Source of the DNA: Arcobacter sp.
GTDB lineage: Bacteria > Campylobacterota > Campylobacteria > Campylobacterales > Sulfurimonadaceae
Direction of reading: 5' to 3'
Length of the DNA stretch: 64,000 nucleotides
Assembly (NCBI GenBank): GCA_024637195.1
Contig: JAGXFN010000003.1
Span: forward strand, 1-64,000
Both the position numbers and the translations under genes were made by a program. This document shows, one piece after another, positions 45,230 to 56,241 of this stretch. The notes under the pieces were generated by a model that saw nothing but the letters and a program-made list of their open reading frames with translations, did no database searches and was not told where the DNA came from. Position 1 is the stretch's first letter; each line of letters opens with the position of its first letter.

Positions 45230-45348
45230 AACTAGAATATCACAAAGCTCCTGAAGCACAGGCAGAATAAAGGTCCCCGCGATAGTTTCATCTGCTTTTA
45301 AAGCGTCGGACCCTACTTCTCACAAAGTCTTTAGAGATGTCCTGTGCT
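45230..45348 (-). pseudogene. decayed copy of a DUF2202 gene
   Basis: Minus-strand translation gives DALKADETIAGTFILPVLQELCDILV, closely matching ISNVDESNVGEFVVPVLQELYDTLV of the intact gene at 46028-46573. Upstream, in another frame, STGHL-stop-RLCEK-stop-G matches the stretch before it (THIDKAQGLCETYG), so at least one frameshift and two stops have occurred. Weaker traces may continue to about 45125. The gap from 45097 to 45568 contains nothing else I can support as a gene. Confidence 0.75.
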
Positions 45349-45546
45349 TATCAGAATGATACTTTTAAATATCATTATATATTTGGTTGATTTTAGTTGA
45401 AAGTATAGCATCACCCTATTAGCCGGATGTTAGCGTCAATATTTAGTGAATTTCTTTAAAGCATAAACTTGTTTTTAGAGGTAGGGGCGAAGAGAGTGGT
45501 TTTTAATAACGCATTGGTGTGTCATCGCTAATGTTGGGTCACAAGG

Positions 45547-45570
45547 AGTTTGGATGGGCTCATCCAAACT
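45547..45570. terminator. 10-bp perfect hairpin at the end of a small gene
   Basis: AGTTTGGATG (45547-45556) pairs perfectly with CATCCAAACT (45561-45570) around a four-base loop, overlapping the stop codon of the gene that ends at 45569. No T-run follows. Confidence 0.5.
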
Positions 45571-46018
45571 AGTCGATCTTGCGGCCTGCCATATAGTCGA
45601 TCTTCCAAGTCGCACCATGCAAGGAGGCAAAAAGCTGCTTCTTTTTACCGTTCTCTTTGTAACGGATGATGGCCCGACTTTTTCCAAGAGGAGTTGTTTC
45701 TAAGTCGCTGAGTGTTTTTGCAGGAGCGGTGAAAAGTTTTTTGTGCACTGCCTCTTCGACTTCTTTATCTACTTTCGGATCCGTTCCATACTGTTTAAGC
45801 AGCGTGTGGAACACCTTGTCATTGAGCGCAATGGAAAGTGCCCAGACTTGCACCGTCTCATCATAAGAGTCTTTCACCATCACTTTTTTAAGCAGATCCA
45901 GATCCGCATGGTTCATCGCGTAATAATAGGAGTTCACGGCATCCTTTGGTGTCTCAAGAGAGATCTCCCGAGCACCTAAAATACTTAAGAACAGTCCGAT
46001 GCAGAAAATAAATTTCAT
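45569..46018 (-). CDS. secreted protein of unknown function
   Basis: The 149-residue protein has a signal peptide (1-16) and an NTF2-like layout: TPKDAVNSYYYAMNHADLDLLKKVMVKDSYDETVQVWAL, then helices and a C-terminal beta part ending ASLHGATWKIDYMAGRKID. Such proteins carry DUF4878-like domains in other bacteria; I cannot confirm the family. It lies ten bases after the DUF2202 gene on the same strand. Confidence 0.6.
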   Translation of the reverse strand: MKFIFCIGLFLSILGAREISLETPKDAVNSYYYAMNHADLDLLKKVMVKDSYDETVQVWALSIALNDKVFHTLLKQYGTDPKVDKEVEEAVHKKLFTAPAKTLSDLETTPLGKSRAIIRYKENGKKKQLFASLHGATWKIDYMAGRKID

Positions 46019-46027
46019 AAGCGGCGC

Positions 46028-46573
46028 TTAGTACTTGCTGATAGCGTTTCTAAATGCATCCAAGTGGTTGTAAGAACCCGCTTTTAGGTTTTCATACACA
46101 TTAACAACATCTGAAGGCATACCAATCTCGGCGTGCTCAAGATCATCAATGTCTGTGATCTCAACATACTCACCCACTTTTAGCGCGCTGAGTGCAGACT
46201 GAGAACCCTGAGCCACCAGCGTGTCATAGAGCTCTTGGAGCACAGGTACAACAAACTCGCCGACATTAGACTCATCTACATTGGAGATATCTACGCCGTA
46301 TGTCTCGCATAGACCCTGCGCCTTGTCGATATGTGTCTGCTCAGAACCTTGGATGGTTGCGAATGTATTTTGTTTCGGGTAAAGATTTCCCAGAGTTATG
46401 TAGGTGTCACGGGCGACTTTTTCTTCCTGATAAATAAAAAGAAGTGTATCTTTTTGTGCTTGCGTCATCGTACCGGTTGTACTGCTGCCGCCATTTCTAC
46501 CTTTGCCTGCTGCAAATGATAATGTTGCCAAAAGGGCTACTGCCAGTCCTGCTGCTGCTATTTTCTTAACCAT
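46028..46573 (-). CDS. DUF2202 ferritin-like secreted protein
   Basis: The 181-residue protein has a signal peptide (ending at SFAAG) and the DUF2202 helical domain: EKVARDTYITLGNLYPKQNTFATIQGSEQTHIDKAQGLCETYGVD, VPVLQELYDTLVAQGSQSALSALKVGEYVEITDIDDLE and NHLDAFRNAI. The Glu/His pattern suggests a two-iron four-helix bundle. The role is unknown. A decayed second copy lies at 45230-45348. Confidence 0.8.
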   Translation of the reverse strand: MVKKIAAAGLAVALLATLSFAAGKGRNGGSSTTGTMTQAQKDTLLFIYQEEKVARDTYITLGNLYPKQNTFATIQGSEQTHIDKAQGLCETYGVDISNVDESNVGEFVVPVLQELYDTLVAQGSQSALSALKVGEYVEITDIDDLEHAEIGMPSDVVNVYENLKAGSYNHLDAFRNAISKY

Positions 46574-46686
46574 TTTTTTGTCCTTTTAAATTAAGTTCTG
46601 CATAAGTATATCTACCCCGTGTTAACGAATCGTTAAAAATAAAAGATTTATGCTACACTATTTTTTAAAAAATATAAGGTGCTCAT

Positions 46687-47094
46687 TTGCCGACTGAAAC
46701 AAAGATTGATCCTGCCTCTTTTTTAGAAAAATGCTATATCTACTGGAAAACACGCGATTATGGCCGCAAGATCGAACATATTGCGCTGCTGCTATCCGTT
46801 GCTATCTATACGAACAGAAAAATATACGAGGAGGAGTTGGCAAGCGCTCATGCGCAGCTTATGACCCTTCTTGAGGACGAGGATGATGTCAACAATGTTC
46901 TCGAGTATATCAAGATGAAACTCGGCACCTATCAGAGTGACAACAAAAAATGGATGCAAGACAGGAAGAAAGCCTTTGATCTTATCACCAAAAATGAGGA
47001 TCTTTACGGCCATCTTATAGATATCTTCCATTCTGACAAAAAATTTGATGCGACCGAAGAGCTTTTTGAAAAGGCGCTGAAGCATCTGCTATGA
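46687..47094 (+). CDS. hypothetical helical protein coupled to cca
   Basis: The 135-residue protein begins at a TTG with AAGG upstream; no ATG is available. It is helical and charged (YWKTRDYGRKIEHIALLLSVAIYTNRKIYEEELASAHAQLMTLLEDEDDV) with no signal peptide. Its TGA overlaps the cca ATG (ATGA), implying coupled translation and perhaps a role in RNA handling. Family not recognised. Confidence 0.6.
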   Translation: MPTETKIDPASFLEKCYIYWKTRDYGRKIEHIALLLSVAIYTNRKIYEEELASAHAQLMTLLEDEDDVNNVLEYIKMKLGTYQSDNKKWMQDRKKAFDLITKNEDLYGHLIDIFHSDKKFDATEELFEKALKHLL

Positions 47095-48464
47095 AACTCC
47101 CTAAAAGCCTTGACGAACTTTCTAAGATACTGATAGAGCTTGGTGCACGGCCGGTAGTTGTCGGTGGATATGTACGCGATTTTTTTATGCATCATGAGAG
47201 CAAGGATATTGATATTGAGGTTTATGATATCGGCTCTTTGGATGATCTTCGCAGCGCGCTTAAAGGCCTGGCGCCTATTTATGAGGTTGGAAAAAGTTTT
47301 GGTGTTTTAAAGATGCGCTATGGGGGGTATGACTTCGACATCTCTCTGCCGCGCACAGAGACAAAAACAGCCAAAGGGCACAAAGGTTTTGATGTTCGTA
47401 CGAATGGGTATTTGAGTTTTAAAACCGCGGCTATACGTCGTGACTTCAGCATGAATGCTATTGGCTATGATATCAAAGAAGAGCGTTTTCTCGATCCATT
47501 CGAAGGCCAAAAAGATATTTCAAGCGGAATTATCCGTCATGTTGATGACCAGGGCTTTGTCGAAGATCCGCTTCGCGTACTCCGTGCAGTGCAGTTTGCC
47601 GCACGTTTTAACTACACACTCCATCCTAACACTTTAAAACTCTGTCAAAACATGGTCAAACAGAAAATGCTTCATGAGCTTCCCAAGGAGCGCGTCTTTG
47701 AAGAGATCAAAAAACTCCTGCTTAAGGCAAAATATCCCTCTGTCGGATTTGAACTCTTGGATCGGACGGGCGCACTATTTATCGAGCTCAAGGCCCTTCA
47801 AGGCATCCCTCAAGACAAGGTCTACCATCCCGAAGGTGACGTGTGGACGCATACCATGATGAGCCTTGACGCAATGAGCAGCCTAAAAACCGGGGATGAA
47901 AAAAAAGATCTCATTTTGCTTCTCGCCGTCTTGTGCCATGATCTTGGAAAAGCACAGACAACACAAATCGTAGAGGGGAAAATTCGCTCCATCGGGCATG
48001 AAAACTGTTTGGCACCGACATTCGCATTTTTAGAAAAACTTAGCAGCGAAAAATCTCTCAGCGAGGCTATAGCAGGCCTTATAAAAGAGCACCTTGCGCC
48101 CTCACAGCTCTTTAAGCAAAAGGCCAAAGACTCAGCTATCAGAAGACTCTCTATTCGGGTAAATATCGGCGATCTCGTTCTCCTGGCCAAAGCGGATAAT
48201 TTTGGTCGTGCGACTGAAGATGCAAAAAAAAGAGTCTATCCCGCCGGAGAGTGGCTGCTAAGCAGGGCAAGAGAGCTCAAGGTCGAAGAGGAAAAACCGA
48301 AGCCTCTTCTGCAGGGACGCCACCTGATATCAAAGAATATGAAACCGGGAGAGGGGTTTAAAAAAATATTGGACGCCGCCTATGAGGCGCAACTTGAGGG
48401 AGAGTTTTCCACGTATGCGCAGGCCGAAGTATGGCTTGAGAACTATCTCTCTTTCTTATCGTAA
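47091..48464 (+). CDS. cca: CCA-adding/poly(A) polymerase with HD domain
   Basis: The N-terminus has the nucleotidyltransferase motif VVGGYVRDFFM with the DIDIE carboxylates and the RRDFSMNAIGYD motif of class II CCA enzymes; the C-terminal half has an HD phosphohydrolase core (LLAVLCHDLGKA) and a final extension. It adds CCA ends to tRNAs or A tails. 457 residues. Its last 22 bases overlap the convergent DUF2062 gene. Confidence 0.88.
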   Translation: MKLPKSLDELSKILIELGARPVVVGGYVRDFFMHHESKDIDIEVYDIGSLDDLRSALKGLAPIYEVGKSFGVLKMRYGGYDFDISLPRTETKTAKGHKGFDVRTNGYLSFKTAAIRRDFSMNAIGYDIKEERFLDPFEGQKDISSGIIRHVDDQGFVEDPLRVLRAVQFAARFNYTLHPNTLKLCQNMVKQKMLHELPKERVFEEIKKLLLKAKYPSVGFELLDRTGALFIELKALQGIPQDKVYHPEGDVWTHTMMSLDAMSSLKTGDEKKDLILLLAVLCHDLGKAQTTQIVEGKIRSIGHENCLAPTFAFLEKLSSEKSLSEAIAGLIKEHLAPSQLFKQKAKDSAIRRLSIRVNIGDLVLLAKADNFGRATEDAKKRVYPAGEWLLSRARELKVEEEKPKPLLQGRHLISKNMKPGEGFKKILDAAYEAQLEGEFSTYAQAEVWLENYLSFLS

Positions 48465-48955
48465 TTCTCTTGTTTTTTCTTTTTCGCTCTGTTTACCGAA
48501 ATGATCCAGAGCCAGTTCACCAGATAATATCCTCCGATGGAAAAGAGAATGGAGTAGAAAACTGTCCCCAAGTATAGCGGGATAAAAATATCGCCGATGT
48601 TTTTTTGAAACCACTCCATGCTCATCTGTATATCATGCACTCCCTCTTGCATCAATAAAAAATTTCCTGTTAAATACTCTATATAGTAGATAAAAGGCAT
48701 AGTAAAGGGGTTTGTTACCCAAACAAGGGAGATAGCAATGGGGACATTAAAACGAAAGAATAAAGAGATCAAGACAACGGCAAGCATCTGCATAGGCATA
48801 GGGATCATCGCAATAAACAAACCGACCATTACCGCACGTGAAACCATTTTTCGGTTAATGGAAAGGAGCTCTTTTGGAATTTTATATTTTTCCATTATCG
48901 CATCGAGTTTAGGATTTGAGCTATTTTTTTTAAAAATTTTTCGTATCATTTTCAA
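48443..48955 (-). CDS. DUF2062 membrane protein
   Basis: The 170-residue protein has a basic N-terminus and two to three membrane helices with RFNVPIAISLVWVTNPFTMPFIYYIEYLTGNFLL, the DUF2062 core. The family is found across bacteria with unknown function, sometimes linked to glycosyltransferases. It ends inside cca on the other strand. The start may also be two codons later. Confidence 0.75.
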   Translation of the reverse strand: MKMIRKIFKKNSSNPKLDAIMEKYKIPKELLSINRKMVSRAVMVGLFIAMIPMPMQMLAVVLISLFFRFNVPIAISLVWVTNPFTMPFIYYIEYLTGNFLLMQEGVHDIQMSMEWFQKNIGDIFIPLYLGTVFYSILFSIGGYYLVNWLWIISVNRAKKKKQENYDKKER

Positions 48956-49068
48956 CTATTTTTTTTAAAATTATACCCTTTTATAGTAACTTGGCACACT
49001 TTTGCTCTCAAAATTACACAAACTAATCAATGGCGTTACTAATAGCCTATCGCTGAAGAGACAAATAC

Positions 49069-49452
49069 CTAATTTTCTATTTTTGAACTGTCTATCTCTA
49101 TGACCGTATGCACATTCCCGCGCGGGTTAAAATCGGCTATGATCTTCATGTATTTTGGTTTCAGTTTTGCTTCGAGCATATCATAGATCTCGTTTGCCGT
49201 ATTTTCATGTGAGATATGGCGGTCTCTGAACGCATTGATATAGAGTTTTATCGCTTTTAATTCCACTACAAATTGGTCCGGCGTGTATTCCAGGTAGATC
49301 GTTGCAAAATCAGGGTATCCGCTTCTTGGACAGAGGCAGGAAAATTCCGGCAGTGTCATTTTGATAAGATAGTTTTTTTGATGCTGGTTCGGCCATATTT
49401 CCAAATCCTTTTCTACATCAAATTCCGCAACAATTTTTTCTCCGTATTTCAT
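49069..49452 (-). CDS. queF: preQ0 reductase QueF (short type)
   Basis: The 127-residue protein is the short Bacillus-type QueF with the catalytic segment EFSCLCPRSGYPDFATIYLEY (Cys and Asp) and the NADPH-site end of HISHENTANEIYDMLEAKL. It reduces preQ0 to preQ1 for queuosine in tRNA. Its start overlaps the stop of the GGDEF-EAL gene (ATGA), which would couple two functions that are not known to be related. Confidence 0.93.
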   Translation of the reverse strand: MKYGEKIVAEFDVEKDLEIWPNQHQKNYLIKMTLPEFSCLCPRSGYPDFATIYLEYTPDQFVVELKAIKLYINAFRDRHISHENTANEIYDMLEAKLKPKYMKIIADFNPRGNVHTVIEIDSSKIEN

Positions 49453-50873
49453 CTTAGCTCCTCTTCTAATTTATCTAAATTTACTATTTTTGAGATGGCA
49501 TGACCTTGGATATAGTCTATTTTCATCTCTTCAAAATACTCTTTACTCTCTTGGGTATCGACCATCTTAATCCAGCTCTTCATTCCCAGCTCTTTACACA
49601 TCTGCATATAGCCGTGCAGGAGCGAGCGATAGGCAGGAGCGTCAAGGTGCCGGCTAAATGGTTTATCAAACCGAATTATATCCACATCAAGACGTTTTAT
49701 GTACTCTACCGATGCATTTAGAGAACCTACATTATCCAATACAAAGCGCAGTCCTAACTCTCTGTATTGCTGAAGAACGTCGTTATAGCGCCGCATATTG
49801 CCATATACCTCTTTCTCCGAAAGTATGATGATAAGACGTCTGTTGTGAGTGCTTTGCGCTAATTTTTGTCTTATATAGTACATAAAATGTCTGTTTCTCA
49901 ACACTGAAGGCGAAAGATTAAAGGCGAAAGTGACCTTCTCTGTTTTATTGCAGACTTGCAGTACTTTTTCCAAGACTATCTCGTCATATTCACGTTCATA
50001 TCCAAGGCGTTTGACAACAGGCATAAAGGTTTTTTGGTGGACGATCTTCTCATTTTTACCTTGTAACTTTATGCTGATATGCACTGTTTTCTCATCCGCT
50101 TCAATAGGCTGAAACATCAAAGAAAAAGAGCGCTCCTTTATGGCTGTACGTACGTTTTCTTCAAACTCTAAGAGTGAAAAATCTTCATTCTGGGAAAGAA
50201 CCTTGAGATTGCTCTCATCCTCACTCTCGTGCGAATGTGCTTCAAACAACCCTTCTATCAAGGCATTCACATTTTGGCTAAGCGCCGTATCTATGATGCT
50301 TCCTTTAATTTTTATCTCTATATCGTTCATTATCAGATCGTCATATTTAATGCACATCATCTCTAAAAAAGGCTTAATGCTATTTTGACTCCCCTTTAGA
50401 CCGATGATGAAGTCCCCACCCTTGAAGTGGCCGATAGGAAATTTTTTGAAGCCTTTGTTCAAGAAAAAAACCCCTACTTTGCTGGCGACCTTTCTTAGTA
50501 CCTTATCGCCTGCTCTAATTCCATAACGGGCATTTATATCTGACAAGTTTTCTACACTTATAAGGAGGATGCTGTACTCCTTGTGTCTTACAATCTCTTT
50601 TTTTAAGAGGGAGATGACCTGCAAACGCGTAAAGGTATGTGTGATAGGATCGGTTATCTGTTCATCAAATCCGCGGTAGATCATATAAAAAATAAAATAG
50701 ATAAAAACTGCAAGGATTAAAATCGCAAGGATAAAAAAATCGCTAGGAATCTGTTGGAAATAGTCGCTGAGGCTGGTAAAGATCAAAATAACTGTTAATG
50801 AAAAAAGAGGAAGTCCCGTGCGCAGTGCAAGTAAAAAGCGGTGGGAACGCTCTTTCTCTTGAGGGTAGAGCAT
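49449..50873 (-). CDS. membrane protein with degenerate GGDEF and EAL domains
   Basis: The 474-residue protein has two membrane helices (about 14-36 and 43-68), then a GGDEF domain whose signature is KGGDF (GHFKGGDFIIGL), and an EAL domain where the EAL motif itself is replaced (IKLQG) although FAFNLSPSVLRNRHF and FVLDNVG remain. Neither catalytic site looks functional, so it is probably a c-di-GMP binding or scaffold protein. It overlaps queF by four bases. Confidence 0.82.
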   Translation of the reverse strand: MLYPQEKERSHRFLLALRTGLPLFSLTVILIFTSLSDYFQQIPSDFFILAILILAVFIYFIFYMIYRGFDEQITDPITHTFTRLQVISLLKKEIVRHKEYSILLISVENLSDINARYGIRAGDKVLRKVASKVGVFFLNKGFKKFPIGHFKGGDFIIGLKGSQNSIKPFLEMMCIKYDDLIMNDIEIKIKGSIIDTALSQNVNALIEGLFEAHSHESEDESNLKVLSQNEDFSLLEFEENVRTAIKERSFSLMFQPIEADEKTVHISIKLQGKNEKIVHQKTFMPVVKRLGYEREYDEIVLEKVLQVCNKTEKVTFAFNLSPSVLRNRHFMYYIRQKLAQSTHNRRLIIILSEKEVYGNMRRYNDVLQQYRELGLRFVLDNVGSLNASVEYIKRLDVDIIRFDKPFSRHLDAPAYRSLLHGYMQMCKELGMKSWIKMVDTQESKEYFEEMKIDYIQGHAISKIVNLDKLEEELR

Positions 50874-50950
50874 TAAATCTCTTTTAAGAGAGAAGGCTTG
50901 AAATAATTATTCATATTATTTGATCTGAAGCCCAATTCTTATCCCTCTTT

Positions 50951-53284
<2,334 letters not shown>

Positions 53285-53458
53285 TCATTTTTGATGGCAT
53301 CATTGCTCTTATTCTACCCAATTTGATATAAAAGTTTTGTTCAAGAGAACGGATAAAGAGAGAAATAATGTAGAGTGATACTTTATAGGGCGTATTAATA
53401 AGAATTTTTAATGTTAATTTGTAGCAGATGCGAGCATTCTCTCAAGAAAGAGAGTGCC

Positions 53459-54526
53459 TTAGATGACGATTGGCATGATGATCGTCTTGAAATCTTCAGA
53501 AGAGACGACAAAAGGAAGATTCGCTTCATTTAGACCAATGTTAAACTCATTTGTATTGATCTGTGATAAAAAGTCTAAAAGATATTTGCTGTTGATTGCC
53601 AAAACAAAAGGATCTTTAAATGGCGTATCATAAGTGATTTGAGTCTTCGCTTCGATATTGTCTTCGCTTAAACTTTCAAAGGTGATGTAGGTATCGTTGA
53701 ATGTTATCTTTAGATCATTTGAAATAGTTGTGATCTGTTTGATAGCATCAATCATCATGGCTTTTGACAAAGACATGTTGTAGGCTGTTTCTTTGGGAAT
53801 GATGCGGGTATAGTCGGGAAACTTACCGTTGATCAGTTTTGTAAAAAAGGTGTAATGGTCGGATTTGATAAGAAGATGAGTGTTGTCATAGTAGATCTCA
53901 ATCTCGTTAAAAAAGAGTTTTTGGATTTCAATAATTGCTTTTTTAGGAATGATCAAAGAAAGCGCTTCGCTTGAGCTGTTTTCAATTTGTACAAGGGCTA
54001 AACGTCGTGTATCTGTTGAGACCAGTGAGATCATCGCTGAAGAGATGTCGATCAATGCGCCATTAAGTTCAAATTTTGGATTGTTGTTGTCAATTGCAGG
54101 CGTAATCTTTTTTAAAGAACTGATCAGTTTTTGAGAATCAAGATGTATTTTAGGTTTAGTCTCTTCATTTGGAAATTCCGGAAATTCATTGGCATTGAAT
54201 GTAGGAAGTTTAAAATTTGACTGCTTTTGTTGAATATGCAGCATATCGCCAATGCTTTCTAAAACAATAAGATCATCTTTTAATATACGAATAATATCAA
54301 GCAGTTTTTTACCGTTGGCCGTGATAGAACCCGGAGCCAGTGTCTCGACCTGGTCAGTTTCTACTCTAAGCCCTATCTCATAATCTGTTGCTTTTACAAG
54401 AAGTTTTCCTGTATGCGACTCTAAGTATATATGTGATGTGATTTGTGAGGTATCTTTTTTTTCTAAAAAGGCTTGGGAATGAATAAGGATATTCTCTATA
54501 ACGGTTTTGGCAATTGATATCTTCAT
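53459..54526 (-). CDS. dnaN: DNA polymerase III beta clamp
   Basis: The 355-residue protein shows the three-domain clamp with KLPTFNANEFPEFP, ALIDISSAMISLVSTDTRRLAL and a C-terminal FVLAINSKYLLDFLSQINTNEFNIGL. The end IIMPIVI is the clamp C-terminus. It tethers the polymerase to DNA. A likely origin segment lies between it and dnaA. Confidence 0.95.
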   Translation of the reverse strand: MKISIAKTVIENILIHSQAFLEKKDTSQITSHIYLESHTGKLLVKATDYEIGLRVETDQVETLAPGSITANGKKLLDIIRILKDDLIVLESIGDMLHIQQKQSNFKLPTFNANEFPEFPNEETKPKIHLDSQKLISSLKKITPAIDNNNPKFELNGALIDISSAMISLVSTDTRRLALVQIENSSSEALSLIIPKKAIIEIQKLFFNEIEIYYDNTHLLIKSDHYTFFTKLINGKFPDYTRIIPKETAYNMSLSKAMMIDAIKQITTISNDLKITFNDTYITFESLSEDNIEAKTQITYDTPFKDPFVLAINSKYLLDFLSQINTNEFNIGLNEANLPFVVSSEDFKTIIMPIVI

Positions 54527-54539
54527 CGAGTTTCCTATT

Positions 54540-54665
54540 TAATTTATATAAATAATAGTAGTTAGTAGTAGGGGAGATGAATATGTGAATAACAGATATT
54601 TCTTCCTACACAGCGTACTTTCAGAGGTGTGAATCATTTTTTAAAGTTATTCACACTTGTTCACC
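54540..54665. other. origin segment between dnaA and dnaN (oriC2-like) with DnaA-trio element
   Basis: DnaA boxes: TGTGAATAA 54584-54592, TGTGAATCA 54628-54636, TTATTCACA 54647-54655, TTGTTCACC 54657-54665. Left of the first box lie a GGGGAG patch, then TAG repeats on the plus strand (54556-54571: TAGTAGTTAGTAGTAG), then an AT-rich stretch (54540-54555). This order, box then GC patch then trios then AT-rich tract, with the trios on the strand opposite to TTATTCACA, is the unwinding element known from B. subtilis and Helicobacter oriC2. Unwinding here is inferred. Confidence 0.75.
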
Positions 54666-54739
54666 TTAGAAATTATATCTTTTTTTTAACCATTTATACA
54701 GCGAATTAAAAAAAGATGATATCAATCGCTGCAATGGCC

Positions 54740-56071
54740 TTAAACAGCTGCGCCGGCAGAGATCTTGTTATTAAGCTCATCGATCTTGACTTTAAAATTT
54801 TCATCGCTTTTAAGCAGCTCGTTTATCTTCTTCATGGTATGCGATACCGCAGTATGGTCTTTCATCCCGAAATATTGGGCAAGCTGAGGCATGGAGTTTG
54901 GCGTGAGTCCTCTTGCAAGGTAGATCGAGACACGGCGGGCATAAACGATGTTTTTGCTTCTGTTTTTAGAGCGGACTTCACTGGGTTTGACGTTTAACTC
55001 TTTGGAAACAAATTTGACAATGTACTCTATCGTGATATTTTCGCGTCTCTCTTTGAGCTGCTCTTTGAGAACATTTTTTGTAAATTCCAGGGTGATATCT
55101 TGGTTCATCAGCTTGGCATAGGCGTGGAGTTTGGAGAGAATACCCTCAATTTCGCGCGCATTATTGTCAATGATGGTGGCGATGTAATCAATGATCTCCT
55201 TGGAGATACTAACGCGGTTGATTTCGCACTTTTTGTTGATGATAGCGATTTTTGTCTCGAGTTCAGGCGGCTGAATATCTGCAATCAGTCCCCACTCGAA
55301 GCGGCTTTTTAGACGTTCTTCCAGTCCGGCGATCTGCTTGGGTTGTTTGTCAGATGTCAAGATGATCTGTTTCTTTTCATTTCGAAGGGTTTCAAAGGTG
55401 TGGAAAAACTCCTCCTGGGTTTGGTTCTTCCCGGATAAAAATTGAATGTCATCAATCAGCAAAACATCGCATTTTCGGTACTTGTCTTTAAATCTGTCCA
55501 TGGTCTGGTTACGTAGATGGCGGGTAAAATCATTTACAAACTGCTCGACGGAGGAGTAGATGACACTTTTGCCCTGGGCCTGAAGACGGTTACCGACAGC
55601 CTGCATCAGGTGGGTCTTGCCTAAGCCTACTCCTCCGTATATGAAGAAAGGATTGTAGGCGCTCCCGGGCTTTTCACAGATGGATTGCGCCGCAGAGAAG
55701 GCAAACTGGTTTGAGCTTCCGACGACATAGTTTTCAAAAGTATAAGCAGGGTTTAGCAGGCTTTGGTGCGCGCTATGCTGAGGAACAGCGGCCGATGAAG
55801 GTTCACTGTTTGCCAAAGCAGCGGAACGTTTATTTTTTACTTCAATTGCAATTTTTGGTTTTATACTGGTCTTGACTTCAAAAAGATGGGCGATTTTTTC
55901 ACTGTACTTTGTCCGTACCCACGAGGCTACAAGCGGATTTGGAGCTAAAAAAAGAGCAAAGTCTGTTCGAGATTCATCTGTACAGAAAGTGAGCTGTTTG
56001 ATATAGCGTTTATACTCAATCTCGCCGATCTCCTGTTTGAGAAGATTTAAAATAGATTGCCCGATTGTCAT
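54740..56071 (-). CDS. dnaA: replication initiator DnaA
   Basis: The 443-residue protein has all four DnaA domains: domain I (1-70), a linker, the AAA+ domain with Walker A GGVGLGKT (146-153) and DDIQF near 207, and domain IV with DHTAVSHTMKKI. It binds TTATTCACA-type boxes, which occur on both sides of its own gene here. The start at 56071 lies 21 bases from the nearest box. Divergent from ruvC. Confidence 0.97.
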   Translation of the reverse strand: MTIGQSILNLLKQEIGEIEYKRYIKQLTFCTDESRTDFALFLAPNPLVASWVRTKYSEKIAHLFEVKTSIKPKIAIEVKNKRSAALANSEPSSAAVPQHSAHQSLLNPAYTFENYVVGSSNQFAFSAAQSICEKPGSAYNPFFIYGGVGLGKTHLMQAVGNRLQAQGKSVIYSSVEQFVNDFTRHLRNQTMDRFKDKYRKCDVLLIDDIQFLSGKNQTQEEFFHTFETLRNEKKQIILTSDKQPKQIAGLEERLKSRFEWGLIADIQPPELETKIAIINKKCEINRVSISKEIIDYIATIIDNNAREIEGILSKLHAYAKLMNQDITLEFTKNVLKEQLKERRENITIEYIVKFVSKELNVKPSEVRSKNRSKNIVYARRVSIYLARGLTPNSMPQLAQYFGMKDHTAVSHTMKKINELLKSDENFKVKIDELNNKISAGAAV

Positions 56072-56091
56072 AAAAGAGACCTTTTTTCGTA

Positions 56092-56212
56092 TGTGAATAA
56101 CTTTTGTGAATAATATCTAAAAAATCTGTATAATTTGCTAAAATAGCGAATCTCCAGATGTGAACAGAGAGTTCTTCACAGATGTGAATAAAATGCCAAA
56201 AATTGTGAATAA
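56092..56212. other. origin segment upstream of dnaA (oriC1-like)
   Basis: Clustered DnaA boxes: TGTGAATAA at 56092-56100, 56105-56113, 56183-56191 and 56204-56212; near matches TGTGAACAG 56159-56167 and TTCTTCACA 56172-56180. Another box (TGTGAATAT, 56241-56249) overlaps the ruvC start. Together with the segment beyond dnaA it forms a two-part origin as in Helicobacter pylori. The region is also the dnaA/ruvC promoter region, so DnaA probably controls its own gene. Confidence 0.78.
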
Positions 56213-56241
56213 TCTCCTGACAGCAGGCTAAAAGGAAGAGT

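Noticed and set aside
46590..46640. GTTAAC-like repeat with 11-base spacing upstream of the DUF2202 gene, as a fourth Pho box
   Set aside because: The hexamers (TTAACG, TTAACA) depart from GTAACC and the region is AT-rich, so chance cannot be excluded.
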